This document shows positions 8,532 to 18,073 of a DNA stretch of 64,000 bases, piece by piece. Numbering within the stretch: position 1 is the first letter of the stretch; every line of letters starts with the position of its first letter. A program made the translations under genes and the position numbers. Source of the stretch: Shewanella holmiensis (GTDB taxonomy: Bacteria > Pseudomonadota > Gammaproteobacteria > Enterobacterales > Shewanellaceae); assembly GCF_025370255.1 (NCBI RefSeq), contig NZ_JAMTCD010000008.1, positions 62,001 to 126,000 of the forward strand. The letters run 5' to 3'. The notes under the pieces were generated by a model that worked only from the letters and a program-made list of their open reading frames with translations, ran no database searches and was not told the origin of the DNA.

Positions 8532-9341
8532 TTAGGCTAATTTTAAACAAAAATCAATGATGAGGCTTGGCCATTCGTCAACATCAGCCATATTTGTTGC
8601 CTCGTGTAATTCAGCTAAAGGTAACAAATCAGCTAGGGTGGTCGCGCAGGATAAAGGATGGTTTGCATCATTATCCCAGGCTAAAATTAAGCAAGGAATG
8701 TTTAACTGTGCAAGTTGCTGAGGGGTGGGAAAATCATTTTCTGCTGCGGCTAAAAATATGGCTTCAAGACTTGAACGTTTCATGCTTTTTAAGCCATCCA
8801 ACATACCCAGCACACTATGTTTGTGCGCATCTACTAGCCATGAAGGTAACATTCTATCAATGTGCTTAGCGTTGATTTTGGCAAGCCCTTTTCCACCAAG
8901 CATTTTTGCGGCTTTGGCCACTTTGATATAGTAATCGCGTTGTGAGGTTCTTAATTCCCAAGCGGTAGGTGGATTCATTAAAATGAGTCCTTTTACCCTA
9001 TCAGGTTTATTCAATGCAGCAAACAAACTACTGCCGCAGCCCATTGATTGACCACCTAAAATGACCGTTTGATTACCCAGTACGTTAAGTGTTAATTGCT
9101 GTAAATCATTTGCAAGGCTAGTCCACAAATAATTTGATTTGTTTGTGGATGACGCAGAAAGACCATGACCACAGGCATCATATCTCAATAATGTCAGTTT
9201 TTTAGGAAATCGATGCCATGCATAAATTCCAAGAGCATCTTCACTTTGCATGCAACCTAATAAACCATGCGACCACACAAGAGGCTGACCAAAACCAGTG
9301 GAACAATAATTAAACTTACTTATATCAAACGACTGTGTCAT
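8532..9341 (-). CDS. Alpha/beta-fold hydrolase
   Basis: 269 residues from the ATG at 9341, chosen because GGGAGG lies 4 bp upstream; an upstream in-frame start at 9395 would overlap the preceding gene by 23 bp. It has the oxyanion-loop region 'WSHGLLG', the nucleophile elbow G-Q-S99-M-G in 'LGGQSMGCGSS', and an acid candidate in 'LILAWDNDANHP'; the C-terminal histidine is likely in 'LHEATNMADVDEWP'. The cap resembles small esterase/lactonase-like hydrolases. It starts 31 bp after the stop of the 122-residue protein, suggesting an operon. Substrate unknown. Confidence 0.8.
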   Translation of the reverse strand: MTQSFDISKFNYCSTGFGQPLVWSHGLLGCMQSEDALGIYAWHRFPKKLTLLRYDACGHGLSASSTNKSNYLWTSLANDLQQLTLNVLGNQTVILGGQSMGCGSSLFAALNKPDRVKGLILMNPPTAWELRTSQRDYYIKVAKAAKMLGGKGLAKINAKHIDRMLPSWLVDAHKHSVLGMLDGLKSMKRSSLEAIFLAAAENDFPTPQQLAQLNIPCLILAWDNDANHPLSCATTLADLLPLAELHEATNMADVDEWPSLIIDFCLKLA

Positions 9342-9372
9342 AGAGCCTCCCTTGCTAATGATTACCTGATTA

Positions 9373-9741
9373 TCACCCGCCTTTAACGATTTCAATAAGA
9401 CGACTTATAAATGCTTCAACGGCATCTTGGTCATCAAACTTAAAAGCTAAACCATAATGAACTTCTGACACTCCCTTATTACGACGAGTCGGAAAACGGG
9501 TCATTTGCGCATTATGATGATAATCGTATTTTGCATGTACACCATTAATGGTAGCTAATTCGCCAGAAAAAACCTCAAAAGCGGGTCTAATTATCAGTAA
9601 TGGTGTTTTAGCGTCAAGGTGTAAATAGACGGCTTCTTTCAATTCGGGCAACATAAATTCAGTAACATTTTTAATATTAAAATTGCTACGGCAAAGCATT
9701 TTTGTCATTGTTTGAACAACTTGTTCGTGAGTTAAACTCAT
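9373..9741 (-). CDS. Conserved hypothetical protein, 122 aa
   Basis: A soluble mixed alpha/beta protein with no signal peptide or membrane segment. It begins with a helical 'SLTHEQVVQTMTKMLCRSNF' and has beta-rich middle segments ('EAVYLHLDAKTPLLIIRPAF', 'GVSEVHYGLAFKF') and a C-terminal helix ('DAVEAFISRLIEIVK'). I do not recognise the family. The ATG is preceded by GAGAGACC. It is followed closely by the alpha/beta hydrolase gene, so the two are likely co-transcribed. Confidence 0.65.
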   Translation of the reverse strand: MSLTHEQVVQTMTKMLCRSNFNIKNVTEFMLPELKEAVYLHLDAKTPLLIIRPAFEVFSGELATINGVHAKYDYHHNAQMTRFPTRRNKGVSEVHYGLAFKFDDQDAVEAFISRLIEIVKGG

Positions 9742-9787
9742 ATTGGTCTCTCATATTTAGTCATAGATTGAGTCTACATCCCTGAAA

Positions 9788-9817
9788 ACAAAAAGCCCCG
9801 AACTTTCGTTCAGGGCT
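9788..9817 (-). terminator. Intrinsic terminator downstream of ybiT
   Basis: AGCCCCGAAC-TTTC-GTTCAGGGCT (9794-9817) folds with one mismatch and is followed on the minus strand by a short U-run (9788-9793). It lies 22 bp after the ybiT stop. Confidence 0.75.
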
Positions 9818-9839
9818 TGTTCATTTTCAAGAGCCGGAA

Positions 9840-11432
9840 TTAGCCTTCAATACCTTTACTTGCAAGGAACTCATCATATGTTCCTTTAAAGTCATTAATA
9901 CCTTTTGAGGTGATTTCAATAATACGTGTAGCCAAAGATGACACAAATGCACGGTCGTGTGATACGAAGATCAAAGTGCCTTCGTAAAGTTCTAATGCAT
10001 TATTCAATGACTCAATCGATTCCATGTCCATGTGGTTAGTCGGTTCGTCGAGCAATAGAATATTAGGTTTTTGCATGATAAGTTTACCAAAGTACATGCG
10101 CCCTTTTTCACCACCAGATAAAACTTTAACTGACTTTTTAATGTCGTCTGATCCAAATAGCATACGACCTAAAATGCCACGTACCGATTGATCATCGTCA
10201 TTTTCTTTACGCCATTGGCTCATCCACTCGAACAAGGTCATGTCGTTAGCAAAGTCAGCTTCATGATCCTGTGCATAATAACCAATGTTGGAGTTTTCAG
10301 ACCATTGAATTGTCCCTTCATCCTGCGGGATGTCGTGAACTAAAGTACGTAGTAAGGTTGTTTTACCTATACCGTTTTCACCTAAAATAGCAATACGCTC
10401 ACCGACTTCAACCATTAAGTTTAAGTTGCTGAATAATGGCGCATCATAGCCTTTAGCAAGATTTTCAACGATTAATGCATTACGGAATAGTTTCTTTTCT
10501 TGTTCAAAACGAATAAACGGATTGACACGACTTGATGCTTTAATCTCATCAAGTTTGATTTTATCAATTTGCTTGGCACGAGATGTTGCCTGTTTTGCTT
10601 TTGAAGCATTAGCAGAGAAACGCGCGACGAATGTTTGTAGTTCCGCAATTTGGGCTTTTTTCTTGGCATTATCAGATTGCAAACGTTCACGCGCTTGCTG
10701 TGCTGCCATCATGTATTCATCATAGTTACCTGGGTAAACACGTAATGCTCCGTAATCTAAGTCAGCCATGTGAGTACAAACTGAGTTTAGGAAGTAACGG
10801 TCATGCGAAATGATGATCATGGTGCTGTTACGTTGGTTTAGCATGTCTTGTAACCAACGAATGGTATCAATGTCCAAGTTGTTGGTAGGTTCGTCAAGCA
10901 GGAGTAAATCTGGGTCAGAGAAAAGTGCTTGAGCCAATAACACACGTAATTTGAAACCAGGTGCAATTTCACTCATTAAACCAAAGTGTTGATCAGTACC
11001 GATACCAACACCTAATAGTAGGTCACCCGCACGAGATTCTGCGGTGTAACCATCCATTTCTGCAAATTCCATTTCAAGTTCAGCAACTTTAATGCCGTCT
11101 TCTTCACTCATTTCAGGAAGCGAGTAAATACGATCGCGCTCAAGTTTCACTTTCCACAGTTCACGGTGGCCCATGATGACCGTATCAACAACCGAGAAGG
11201 ATTCATAAGCAAATTGGTCCTGATTCAATTTACCCATACGCTCGTTAACATCTAACGATACGTTACCGCTTGATGGCTCTAAATCGCCAGCAAGAATTTT
11301 CATAAAGGTGGATTTACCACAACCATTTGCGCCAATTAAACCGTAGCGATTTCCGCCACCAAATTTAACAGAGATGTTTTCAAACAGTGGCTTTGCACCA
11401 AACTGCATTGTGATATTAGCTGTAGTAATCAA
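9840..11432 (-). CDS. ybiT: ABC-F family ATPase YbiT
   Basis: 530 residues, the same length as E. coli YbiT and strongly similar along its length ('[14 protein letters not shown]', '[12 protein letters not shown]'-like segment '[15 protein letters not shown]'). There are two nucleotide-binding domains: Walker A G34-ANGCGK40-S and a second 'GENGIGKTT', each with LLLDEPTN-type Walker B, joined by the charged ABC-F linker ('[19 protein letters not shown]'). It lacks membrane segments, so it is not a transporter; ABC-F proteins bind the ribosomal E site and relieve stalled translation. It is monocistronic with its own terminator. Confidence 0.93.
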   Translation of the reverse strand: MITTANITMQFGAKPLFENISVKFGGGNRYGLIGANGCGKSTFMKILAGDLEPSSGNVSLDVNERMGKLNQDQFAYESFSVVDTVIMGHRELWKVKLERDRIYSLPEMSEEDGIKVAELEMEFAEMDGYTAESRAGDLLLGVGIGTDQHFGLMSEIAPGFKLRVLLAQALFSDPDLLLLDEPTNNLDIDTIRWLQDMLNQRNSTMIIISHDRYFLNSVCTHMADLDYGALRVYPGNYDEYMMAAQQARERLQSDNAKKKAQIAELQTFVARFSANASKAKQATSRAKQIDKIKLDEIKASSRVNPFIRFEQEKKLFRNALIVENLAKGYDAPLFSNLNLMVEVGERIAILGENGIGKTTLLRTLVHDIPQDEGTIQWSENSNIGYYAQDHEADFANDMTLFEWMSQWRKENDDDQSVRGILGRMLFGSDDIKKSVKVLSGGEKGRMYFGKLIMQKPNILLLDEPTNHMDMESIESLNNALELYEGTLIFVSHDRAFVSSLATRIIEITSKGINDFKGTYDEFLASKGIEG

Positions 11433-11670
11433 AATGAAATTCCAAATCGGGTTGTCTGCGAATGCCGTACTTTAGCAAGCATAGTTGACAAAATAATGAC
11501 CTGCACCATGCAAGGCATAGACAAAAAAATATTAAAAATGAAGCAAAAATAAGCGCTGTATTATAGAGATTTTTGCTTGAGGTATCAACCAAAAGCCCAG
11601 CTTTGAAGATAAACAATGATATTGAGTGAAATGATGGCAAATAAAGCAATACAGCAAAATAATCAATTCA

Positions 11671-11702
11671 ACACTAAAGCAAAGTTAATTCGCTTTAGCG
11701 TT
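11671..11702. terminator. Weak hairpin downstream of the M14 peptidase gene
   Basis: ACACTAAAGC...GCTTTAGCGTT form a stem of about 9 bp with one mismatch and an 11-nt loop. No clear U-run follows, so it is only a possible transcript end. Confidence 0.3.
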
Positions 11703-11716
11703 GGTATCTAAATGAA

Positions 11717-12634
11717 TTACTTCAGGTAATCAATGATGTAATCCAGGGCTCCGGTAATTGCTGCTACCTGAGCGTCGTTACATTCCTGTGTGGTAACCAA
11801 AGGACTGTCAGGATAAACCTCTGTGGTGGTATTGAAATGATTATTTGTCATTCCGGCACATAAACCCAGTTTTTTAGTTGGATAATTAATGACTCCAAAC
11901 TGCTCTATCGCAACGCCGATTAATTCACCATCGTCATCCGGGGCAATATGGGTAATTTTTTGCACTGATTCAATAATGGCTTTTTGAAACTCAGGGCTAG
12001 GATTATCAGAATCCCCGACTAGATAAAACCCATCCGGAATTAGTCCCTTTTCGTAGTTTTTACCATCACGAGCTGAAAGCGCAGGACGAAATTCTAACTC
12101 ATCAGTATCAGTTGTCTCATGTAAATCAATATGGGCATAAATATCACCCAGTGTTGCGACAAACGACATTAATGCGGCCGACTCATTGGCTGGACTGTTG
12201 GCATAAAATGAGCGATTGGGATCAACAGCATAAGGATTCCAACGATTGATTGTTTCGTATCCCCATGGGCTGACACAAGGGGCTACAGCAATATTAAAAA
12301 ATGATTGATAAAAAGAGGCTTTTGTTTTTAAAAATTGGATAGCACCATGCACACCACTGGTTTCATAACCATGAACACCACCGGTCACTAAAATGGTTTT
12401 TTTATTGTCATCCCAGTTTTTAGATTTGAAGGCAAACAATGGGTATTTTACGGGTTCAAAATCAAGGGCTCCATAATTAACCATTTCAAAAATATCGGTT
12501 AAATCAGAAAACTGGCTTACTACCTCATCATGATAACTACGCTTAATGGTCACTTGCTCAAGCCATTGAGCCCTTTCATGTTCATTCCAAGGCTGTCCAG
12601 GTGTTCCTATGGGGAAAAATACGTCTTGTGTCAT
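11717..12634 (-). CDS. M14-family zinc carboxypeptidase-like protein
   Basis: 305 residues with no evident signal peptide. Zinc ligands are visible as H-x-x-E in 'TGGVHGYETSGVHGA' and the third ligand in 'YAHIDLHETTDTDE'; 'RWNPYAVDPNRSF' is the substrate-carboxylate arginine region of M14 enzymes. The short length and the predicted cytosolic location point to the succinylglutamate desuccinylase/aspartoacylase-like or D,L-peptide-type branch rather than digestive carboxypeptidases. Substrate is undetermined. It stands alone, 232 bp from the divergent cyclase gene. Confidence 0.8.
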   Translation of the reverse strand: MTQDVFFPIGTPGQPWNEHERAQWLEQVTIKRSYHDEVVSQFSDLTDIFEMVNYGALDFEPVKYPLFAFKSKNWDDNKKTILVTGGVHGYETSGVHGAIQFLKTKASFYQSFFNIAVAPCVSPWGYETINRWNPYAVDPNRSFYANSPANESAALMSFVATLGDIYAHIDLHETTDTDELEFRPALSARDGKNYEKGLIPDGFYLVGDSDNPSPEFQKAIIESVQKITHIAPDDDGELIGVAIEQFGVINYPTKKLGLCAGMTNNHFNTTTEVYPDSPLVTTQECNDAQVAAITGALDYIIDYLK

Positions 12635-12866
12635 AAATGCTCTACCCTTGCTAAAGTAATGTCTATATTAATGGCACGAATTCTAACTGATTGAATATCT
12701 GATATCTATTAACCAAGGTTTAATGCGCGTTGAAAGACTGTAAACGACGGATAACTACTCGGGAATTGATATTTTTTATGTAAATTTCACGACATAAAAC
12801 AACCATTTGCCAATATGAATCTCGATGATACTATTGAGATAAATACAGCATTGATAAGGAATATCA

Positions 12867-13916
12867 TTGAGCATAAAAAACCAGAGTAAATTGCAACGTT
12901 TTGGTGAGCTCCAGCAAGCTCGTGTCATCGCCTTGTTTTCGTTAGTTGGCATGTCAATCACCTTTCTCATGATGTGTTTTGCAATTAAGAATGCAAACAT
13001 CACACTTGCAATCAGTTTACTATTTGCCAGTGCTGTATATGGGGTTGCTTTTTATTTGGTTAACAATAAAAACCATGTAAAATTAAGTTCTTACATCATT
13101 ATTTATTCACTTTATGCTTTGATGCTGTATCTTGTTTATTCTGGAGGCGTTGCCTCTACTGGCCCGTTATGGATTTTTATTGTTCCTCCTGTATCTTTGT
13201 ATGTACATGGCTTACGCCGAGGCTTGATAAATATCACCGTTTTTGTTTTGCTGATTTGCTTAATCATGTTTATTCCGCAATCAGTTTACGCCCATGCCAT
13301 TTACCCGATCGAATTTAAACTGCGTTTACTTTACTCGTTTCTGACAATCAGCTTTTTATCCGCTTTGTATGAATATTCAAGAAGTCAGCTTTATAACAAT
13401 GCACTGGAATTAAATCAAAAATTACACCATTTAGCCCATTATGATGATTTAACGGGATTACATAACCGTCGTGATGCCCAACGTAAATTGAATAAAAAAA
13501 TTGCTGTGGCTGATACATCCAAGCCATTGTCTATTTTATTATGTGATATTGATTTTTTTAAGCTGGTAAACGATAAGTACGGCCATAGCGCTGGAGATGC
13601 TGTGCTCACTGAATTATCACAAGTGTTTAAAGCATCACTTAGAGAAACGGATTATGTAGCACGTTGGGGAGGTGAAGAGTTTTTGTTTATTCTGGCACAA
13701 ACAGATCAAGCTGCGGCATTTGATGTGGCCGAACGATTAAGGTGCGCTGTTTTTAAACATACGGTTAGTCTTGATGATGAAGATATTAAAGTCACTATCA
13801 GTATTGGTATTAAGGAATATCAGCAAGATTTAACCAGTGATCAGCTGATTAATGATGCCGATAAAGCACTATACGAGGCCAAAAGGTTAGGCAGAAATCG
13901 ATCGATACCTGCCTGA
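12867..13916 (+). CDS. Membrane-bound diguanylate cyclase (GGDEF)
   Basis: 349 residues from a TTG start with AAGGA 6 bp upstream; no ATG fits better. Five to six hydrophobic segments occupy residues ~20-165 (for example 'ALFSLVGMSITFLMMCFAI' and 'LLYSFLTISFLSALYEY'). A complete GGDEF domain follows, with active-site 'WGGEEFLFIL' and an RxxD inhibitory site ('RETD') five residues before it. It should therefore make c-di-GMP and be product-inhibited. The membrane part resembles a 5TM/MASE-type sensor but is not assigned. It converges on a second cyclase gene whose end is 7 bp away. Confidence 0.9.
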   Translation: MSIKNQSKLQRFGELQQARVIALFSLVGMSITFLMMCFAIKNANITLAISLLFASAVYGVAFYLVNNKNHVKLSSYIIIYSLYALMLYLVYSGGVASTGPLWIFIVPPVSLYVHGLRRGLINITVFVLLICLIMFIPQSVYAHAIYPIEFKLRLLYSFLTISFLSALYEYSRSQLYNNALELNQKLHHLAHYDDLTGLHNRRDAQRKLNKKIAVADTSKPLSILLCDIDFFKLVNDKYGHSAGDAVLTELSQVFKASLRETDYVARWGGEEFLFILAQTDQAAAFDVAERLRCAVFKHTVSLDDEDIKVTISIGIKEYQQDLTSDQLINDADKALYEAKRLGRNRSIPA

Positions 13917-13923
13917 TAATTTA

Positions 13924-14955
13924 TCATTCTTGATAATACTTCACACAATTCCTACCATCTGATTTTGCCAGATACAGTTGTTTATCTGCCCTTGCCAGTA
14001 AAGTGTCCAGATCATCGCCTGTTTTGAACTTTGAAACACCAATAGAGACTGTGATATGCCCTAAGTTTTGTTTGGTTTCTTTACCTATGGTTAATTGTTT
14101 TGCACAAATACGTTCACGTAATTTTTCAGCGACCATTAATGCGTCTGCTATTTTAGTGTCAGGCAGCATGATAATGAACTCTTCACCACCATAGCGTGCG
14201 ACAAAGTCATCCCCTTTAACCGCATTCTTAAGCGCAAGCGCAACGTAGGCTAACACCTTATCACCAATAAGATGGCCATAGGTATCGTTGAAAATTTTAA
14301 AGTGATCAATATCAATTAACAGTAAACAACAATCAACCTGTGCTTCTTGAAAGCGCGTGAGCTGTTCCAATGCGAAGGTCTCATAAGCTCGACGGTTATT
14401 TAACGAGGTTAATTCATCTGTCATTGCGACTTTGCTTAAGTTATCCATTTCACCTTTAAGATTATAAAGCTCTTCGCCAAGGGTAGATAAATCGGCTTTC
14501 ATCTTGGCATTGTCGGCGATGACCTGATCGACCTCTGCCACTAAATTTAATACTAAATCACTGAGCACTTCAGCTGTTGGATTTTGCTGTAATTGGTCAC
14601 CAAATTGATGCAAGTTGTCACCAAATGAACTTGTGCCTTCCGTTATTTCATCAATTTTATTGAATAGACTTTTGATCAGAATTTGGGTTTCAATTTGTAC
14701 GTTTTCGATAATTTCTGGACTACGCTCTTCAATAAATCGATTATAAAGCCCCGCATTCACGTTATGTGTAAAGACGACTTTATTCGCAATTAACCCATCA
14801 ATGGCACGTTTTAAGTTTAAGTTTGTTTCTGCGAAATAATCGTACCAGATTGCATAATTTTCAGGGGTGACAGGAATATTAAGATCTGTCATTTTCGGCA
14901 CTGCTAATCTCAGTATATCTGCAGTTTGTTCTATATTTTGGTTATGTTGTATCAT
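13924..14955 (-). CDS. Cytosolic diguanylate cyclase (GGDEF) with helical N-terminal domain
   Basis: 343 residues, no membrane segments. The N-terminal ~165 residues are helical ('NIPVTPENYAIWYDYFAETN', coiled-coil-like 'KADLSTLGEELYNLKGEMD'); the C-terminal GGDEF domain has the active-site 'YGGEEFIIML'. The position of the RxxD inhibitory site reads 'KGDD', so allosteric product inhibition is probably absent, unlike the neighbouring cyclase. The N-terminal domain type is shared by several gammaproteobacterial cyclases but its signal is unknown. Confidence 0.88.
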   Translation of the reverse strand: MIQHNQNIEQTADILRLAVPKMTDLNIPVTPENYAIWYDYFAETNLNLKRAIDGLIANKVVFTHNVNAGLYNRFIEERSPEIIENVQIETQILIKSLFNKIDEITEGTSSFGDNLHQFGDQLQQNPTAEVLSDLVLNLVAEVDQVIADNAKMKADLSTLGEELYNLKGEMDNLSKVAMTDELTSLNNRRAYETFALEQLTRFQEAQVDCCLLLIDIDHFKIFNDTYGHLIGDKVLAYVALALKNAVKGDDFVARYGGEEFIIMLPDTKIADALMVAEKLRERICAKQLTIGKETKQNLGHITVSIGVSKFKTGDDLDTLLARADKQLYLAKSDGRNCVKYYQE

Positions 14956-15215
14956 CTACGATTGCCTAAGAATATCTTTCGTCATGTTAAATCTTATCAC
15001 CATGTTATGTCATACTTGTTGCAGGAAAACAAATGTTTACCTGTAATATGTTATTGCCAATTTACGTAATTGTCTCAAAATTATAAACAATCAAAAATTG
15101 AGATTAATTTTAAAAAAATTTAACCCTTTTCATTATTAATTACGTTTACACTTATCTTTACTGAATGAAATCATTTAAAAGTCTTTAAAAATTAAGGCTT
15201 TCTACAGAGGTATTT

Positions 15216-15761
15216 ATGCTTAAAACATCACATATTATTGCTGGATTGATTGGATTGGGTTTTGCTGTGTCTGGAAGTGCAATGGCTACAAGTCCTGTAA
15301 AACAAGAGCAACTTAATACTCCTTCGATTCAAGCCGAAATATTTACTGGCACTCAGCCGAGTACCTCAGATCAAATTAGCATGTTTCCTGTCGCGGCAGA
15401 GGGCATGCAACAACATGTTATAACGTTACCGAAATTAGCAAATGAAGAAGATTTTCTGATAGAGATTCAAATTGGTCAAAATAAACTTGTTGATTGTAAT
15501 CGACACAGATTAATGGGTGAAGTGCAAAAAGTCACTCTTGAAGGCTGGGGTTATGATTATGTAAAAGTAGATAAGATCATGTCAGGCCCAAGTACAATGA
15601 TGATGTGCACTGAACCTAAAACAACCCAATTTGTCATGTTAGGAGAGAGCATTAAGGTAAATTACGATAGTCGTTTACCAAAAATATACTACTTACCTGA
15701 AAATACTGAATTACGATATCGTATATGGCGCGCTGATGGCCCTTTTACTTTCAGTAAGTAA
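15216..15761 (+). CDS. eco: Ecotin, periplasmic serine-protease inhibitor
   Basis: 181 residues. The signal peptide is ~1-24 (cleavage after 'SAMA'). The mature protein shows ecotin hallmarks: 'FPVAAEGMQQHVITLP', 'VDCNRHRLMG', 'LEGWGYDYVKVDK', 'STMMMC'. Cys94 and Cys131 keep the 37-residue disulfide spacing of E. coli ecotin, and the predicted P1 reactive residue is Met128, as in E. coli. Ecotin dimers inhibit trypsin-fold proteases and protect against host or grazer proteases. ATG follows AGAGGT. A strong hairpin follows the gene. Confidence 0.95.
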   Translation: MLKTSHIIAGLIGLGFAVSGSAMATSPVKQEQLNTPSIQAEIFTGTQPSTSDQISMFPVAAEGMQQHVITLPKLANEEDFLIEIQIGQNKLVDCNRHRLMGEVQKVTLEGWGYDYVKVDKIMSGPSTMMMCTEPKTTQFVMLGESIKVNYDSRLPKIYYLPENTELRYRIWRADGPFTFSK

Positions 15762-15782
15762 TATTAGGTATCACTATTTCTA

Positions 15783-15815
15783 TTAGCTCGGCTTCAACGC
15801 CGAGCTAAATTTTAG
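15783..15815. terminator. Bidirectional intrinsic terminator (eco / 91-aa gene)
   Basis: TTAGCTCGGC-TTCAAC-GCCGAGCTAA is a perfect 10-bp stem followed by a T-rich stretch. It lies between convergent genes (stops at 15761 and 15822). Confidence 0.85.
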
Positions 15816-15821
15816 TTTTGG

Positions 15822-16097
15822 TTAAAACCTTCTTACACGCACTACTTGCATGGTTTCAACTTTGAAACCCGCGATGGTTTCCTCTCTTGGGTAATAGGTT
15901 AAATTGACTTTTTGGCCTGTTAAGTTTTTATATTTTTTATTACGACGATACTTAAAAGGTACGTCATAGCCTTTTACCATCAAAGTTTGTAAAAACCATT
16001 CTCCTTGCTCGCGTTGAGTATGCGATTCAACAGTTACCCCCTCGCTGTGGATCAAATTAGAATGTTTCTTAAGTAATTCATCACTATCAGTAGTCAT
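15822..16097 (-). CDS. Small basic protein translationally coupled to the RecQ-like helicase
   Basis: 91 residues, rich in Lys/Arg ('FKYRRNKKYKNLTGQKVNLTYY', 'VQVVRVRRF'-like C-terminus 'MQVVRVRRF'). The beta-strand-like pattern with basic residues is compatible with a small nucleic-acid-binding fold, but no family is recognised. Its ATG overlaps the helicase stop (ATGA) behind GGAGGATAA, so the two are translationally coupled and probably act together or in fixed ratio. Confidence 0.7.
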   Translation of the reverse strand: MTTDSDELLKKHSNLIHSEGVTVESHTQREQGEWFLQTLMVKGYDVPFKYRRNKKYKNLTGQKVNLTYYPREETIAGFKVETMQVVRVRRF

Positions 16098-18052
16098 TTA
16101 TCCTCCAAAGTGTTTATAGCATTAGCGATATCTTGATAGCGCCATTCACTTAACGCACCATGCCCAGCTAAATTTTTCACCTTCAATCTAGCAAAAATCG
16201 GCACACTCATACCCGCTAAAAATTTAATGATTGTGTTATGGGTAACAGTGATATTTTTACTGGCAACGTGTTGTTTCAATTCGTCGATATAGTGTTTCAG
16301 TTTAACATCGTCAATGACTTGGTTAATTTGAGTTATTGGTAACTTTGCTGGTAATCCATCACACACACTACAATGTTGGCAATAGATTGGAGCATTTTTA
16401 TCATCAAAATAGCGGGCTAAGTTATGTGATAAACAAGACTCTAGCTCAAAAAAACGTACCAATTGGGCTATACGTTGGATTTCTTTATTTTGTTTATCTT
16501 TAAAGTAACGCTGCATTTGTTCTGCAATTGAATGCTGAGCAAGGTTGACCATATTAACATGAAATACCTGGGTCATTTTTTTTGTTTCTAAAATAATCAG
16601 ATCTTGCTCTGCTAAATATTCCAATGCTGCAACAATCTTTGCGCGAGGAGCTTGTGTTGCTTGATGTAGACCATCAAAATCTAATTGGCCCCAGATCTTT
16701 TTAAACTGGGTATGATCAAAAATATGTTGCAAAAAATCGGCCCTAGATGGGTTAAAACGGCTAAGCAGTTCAGATTTTTCGACTAAAAGTTGATATTTAA
16801 AATCGGCAAAATAGGCAAAGCTGGGGGCTATAATGTCCTGTAATTCAAGTTGCACTAATAACGTTTTTAATGGCAAGGTTTTAATGTTACAGGCTTTTGA
16901 AAGCGCTAATTCTTGCATCTCCCATGTGCCTGTTTTATCGGTTTCCTGTTTAATGATATTAAGTAATGATTCAATATCTACTAAATCAGGGGTATCTGCA
17001 TATACAAAGTTTTCGAGGGTGTTTAAACCATCTAAATTCGCTAAGGTGATACAAGTTGATGGCTGAGCATCTCGTCCGGCACGGCCAATTTCTTGGCTGT
17101 AATTCTCAATCGATTTGGGTAAATCATAATGAATCACAAAACGTATGTCTGATTTATCAATCCCCATACCAAATGCGATGGTTGCTACAATCACTTGCAC
17201 TTGATTGGACATAAATTGTTGCTGAATTCGTTGCCTTGTTTCGGTATCCATTCCAGCATGGTAGGCACAGGCATTAACGCCCGCGACTTGAAGATATTGA
17301 GCAACCTGCTCAGCAGTCTGTTGAAGCGTAACATAAACAATACCACTGCCAACTAGGCGGCTAATATTGCCAGATAAAGTAATATTTTTATTAGCTTGAA
17401 CCACAGGCTGAATTTGTAAATTAAGGTTATTACGATAAAACCCCGTTTGCACTACATGTTGCGGTTCAATATCAAACCGAGCACACATGTCCATTTTAAC
17501 TTTCTTAGTTGCTGTGGCGGTCAGTAATAGCACTTGGGGAATAGCGTATGTACGACAAATTTGGGGGATTTTTAAATAATCAGGCCTAAAATTGTGTCCC
17601 CACTCTGAAATACAATGCGCTTCATCAACCACAAGTTGAGATATAGTTATTTGTGTTAGAAATTGTCTAAATCGCTCGTTTTTAAAACGTTCAACGGAAA
17701 CCATTAAAATTTTGCAATCACCTTGTTTGACCGATTGCATCACAGATTGAATTTGTTGTTGATTTAAACTGGAATCAATACTCGCGGCGTGAATACCTTT
17801 TGACTTCAAAAATAACAGTTGATCTTGAATTAATGCTAATAGTGGTGAAATAACTAAGGTGACGTGGGGTAAATTCAGCGCACTCAGTTGATAACACAAA
17901 GACTTACCAGAGCCGGTTGGAAATATAGCTAGGGTGGAATGACCGTCAATGACTTGCTGGATCGTGGTTAACTGCCCTTCCCTAAATGAATCAAAACCAA
18001 AAAACTGTTGTAACTGAATTGATAAAGTGGCGCGGTTCTGATGTTCAAACAT
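16094..18052 (-). CDS. RecQ-family ATP-dependent DNA helicase
   Basis: 652 residues. Helicase motifs are in order: 'FGFDSFREGQ' (motif 0), Walker A 'PTGSGK50S', 'SPLLALIQDQ' (Ia), DEAH in 'VVDEAHCISEWGH' followed by 'FRPDYLKI', 'LLTATATKK' (III), 'YVTLQQTAEQVAQYL' (IV), 'ATIAFGMGIDKSDIRFVIH' (V) and 'QEIGRAGRDAQPS' (VI). A RecQ-type zinc site is present near the C-terminus ('CQHCSVC'). There is no obvious HRDC domain, so this is a paralogue rather than canonical RecQ. ATG has AGGATAACCC upstream. It is co-transcribed with the 91-residue protein. Confidence 0.9.
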   Translation of the reverse strand: MFEHQNRATLSIQLQQFFGFDSFREGQLTTIQQVIDGHSTLAIFPTGSGKSLCYQLSALNLPHVTLVISPLLALIQDQLLFLKSKGIHAASIDSSLNQQQIQSVMQSVKQGDCKILMVSVERFKNERFRQFLTQITISQLVVDEAHCISEWGHNFRPDYLKIPQICRTYAIPQVLLLTATATKKVKMDMCARFDIEPQHVVQTGFYRNNLNLQIQPVVQANKNITLSGNISRLVGSGIVYVTLQQTAEQVAQYLQVAGVNACAYHAGMDTETRQRIQQQFMSNQVQVIVATIAFGMGIDKSDIRFVIHYDLPKSIENYSQEIGRAGRDAQPSTCITLANLDGLNTLENFVYADTPDLVDIESLLNIIKQETDKTGTWEMQELALSKACNIKTLPLKTLLVQLELQDIIAPSFAYFADFKYQLLVEKSELLSRFNPSRADFLQHIFDHTQFKKIWGQLDFDGLHQATQAPRAKIVAALEYLAEQDLIILETKKMTQVFHVNMVNLAQHSIAEQMQRYFKDKQNKEIQRIAQLVRFFELESCLSHNLARYFDDKNAPIYCQHCSVCDGLPAKLPITQINQVIDDVKLKHYIDELKQHVASKNITVTHNTIIKFLAGMSVPIFARLKVKNLAGHGALSEWRYQDIANAINTLEDK

Positions 18053-18073
18053 GGGTTATCCTAATGTCATCGT

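Noticed and set aside
17975-17982. KOPS-like octamer pointing to dif (with an opposing one at 29964-29971)
   Set aside because: One match in each orientation is expected by chance in 64 kb and gives no polarity.
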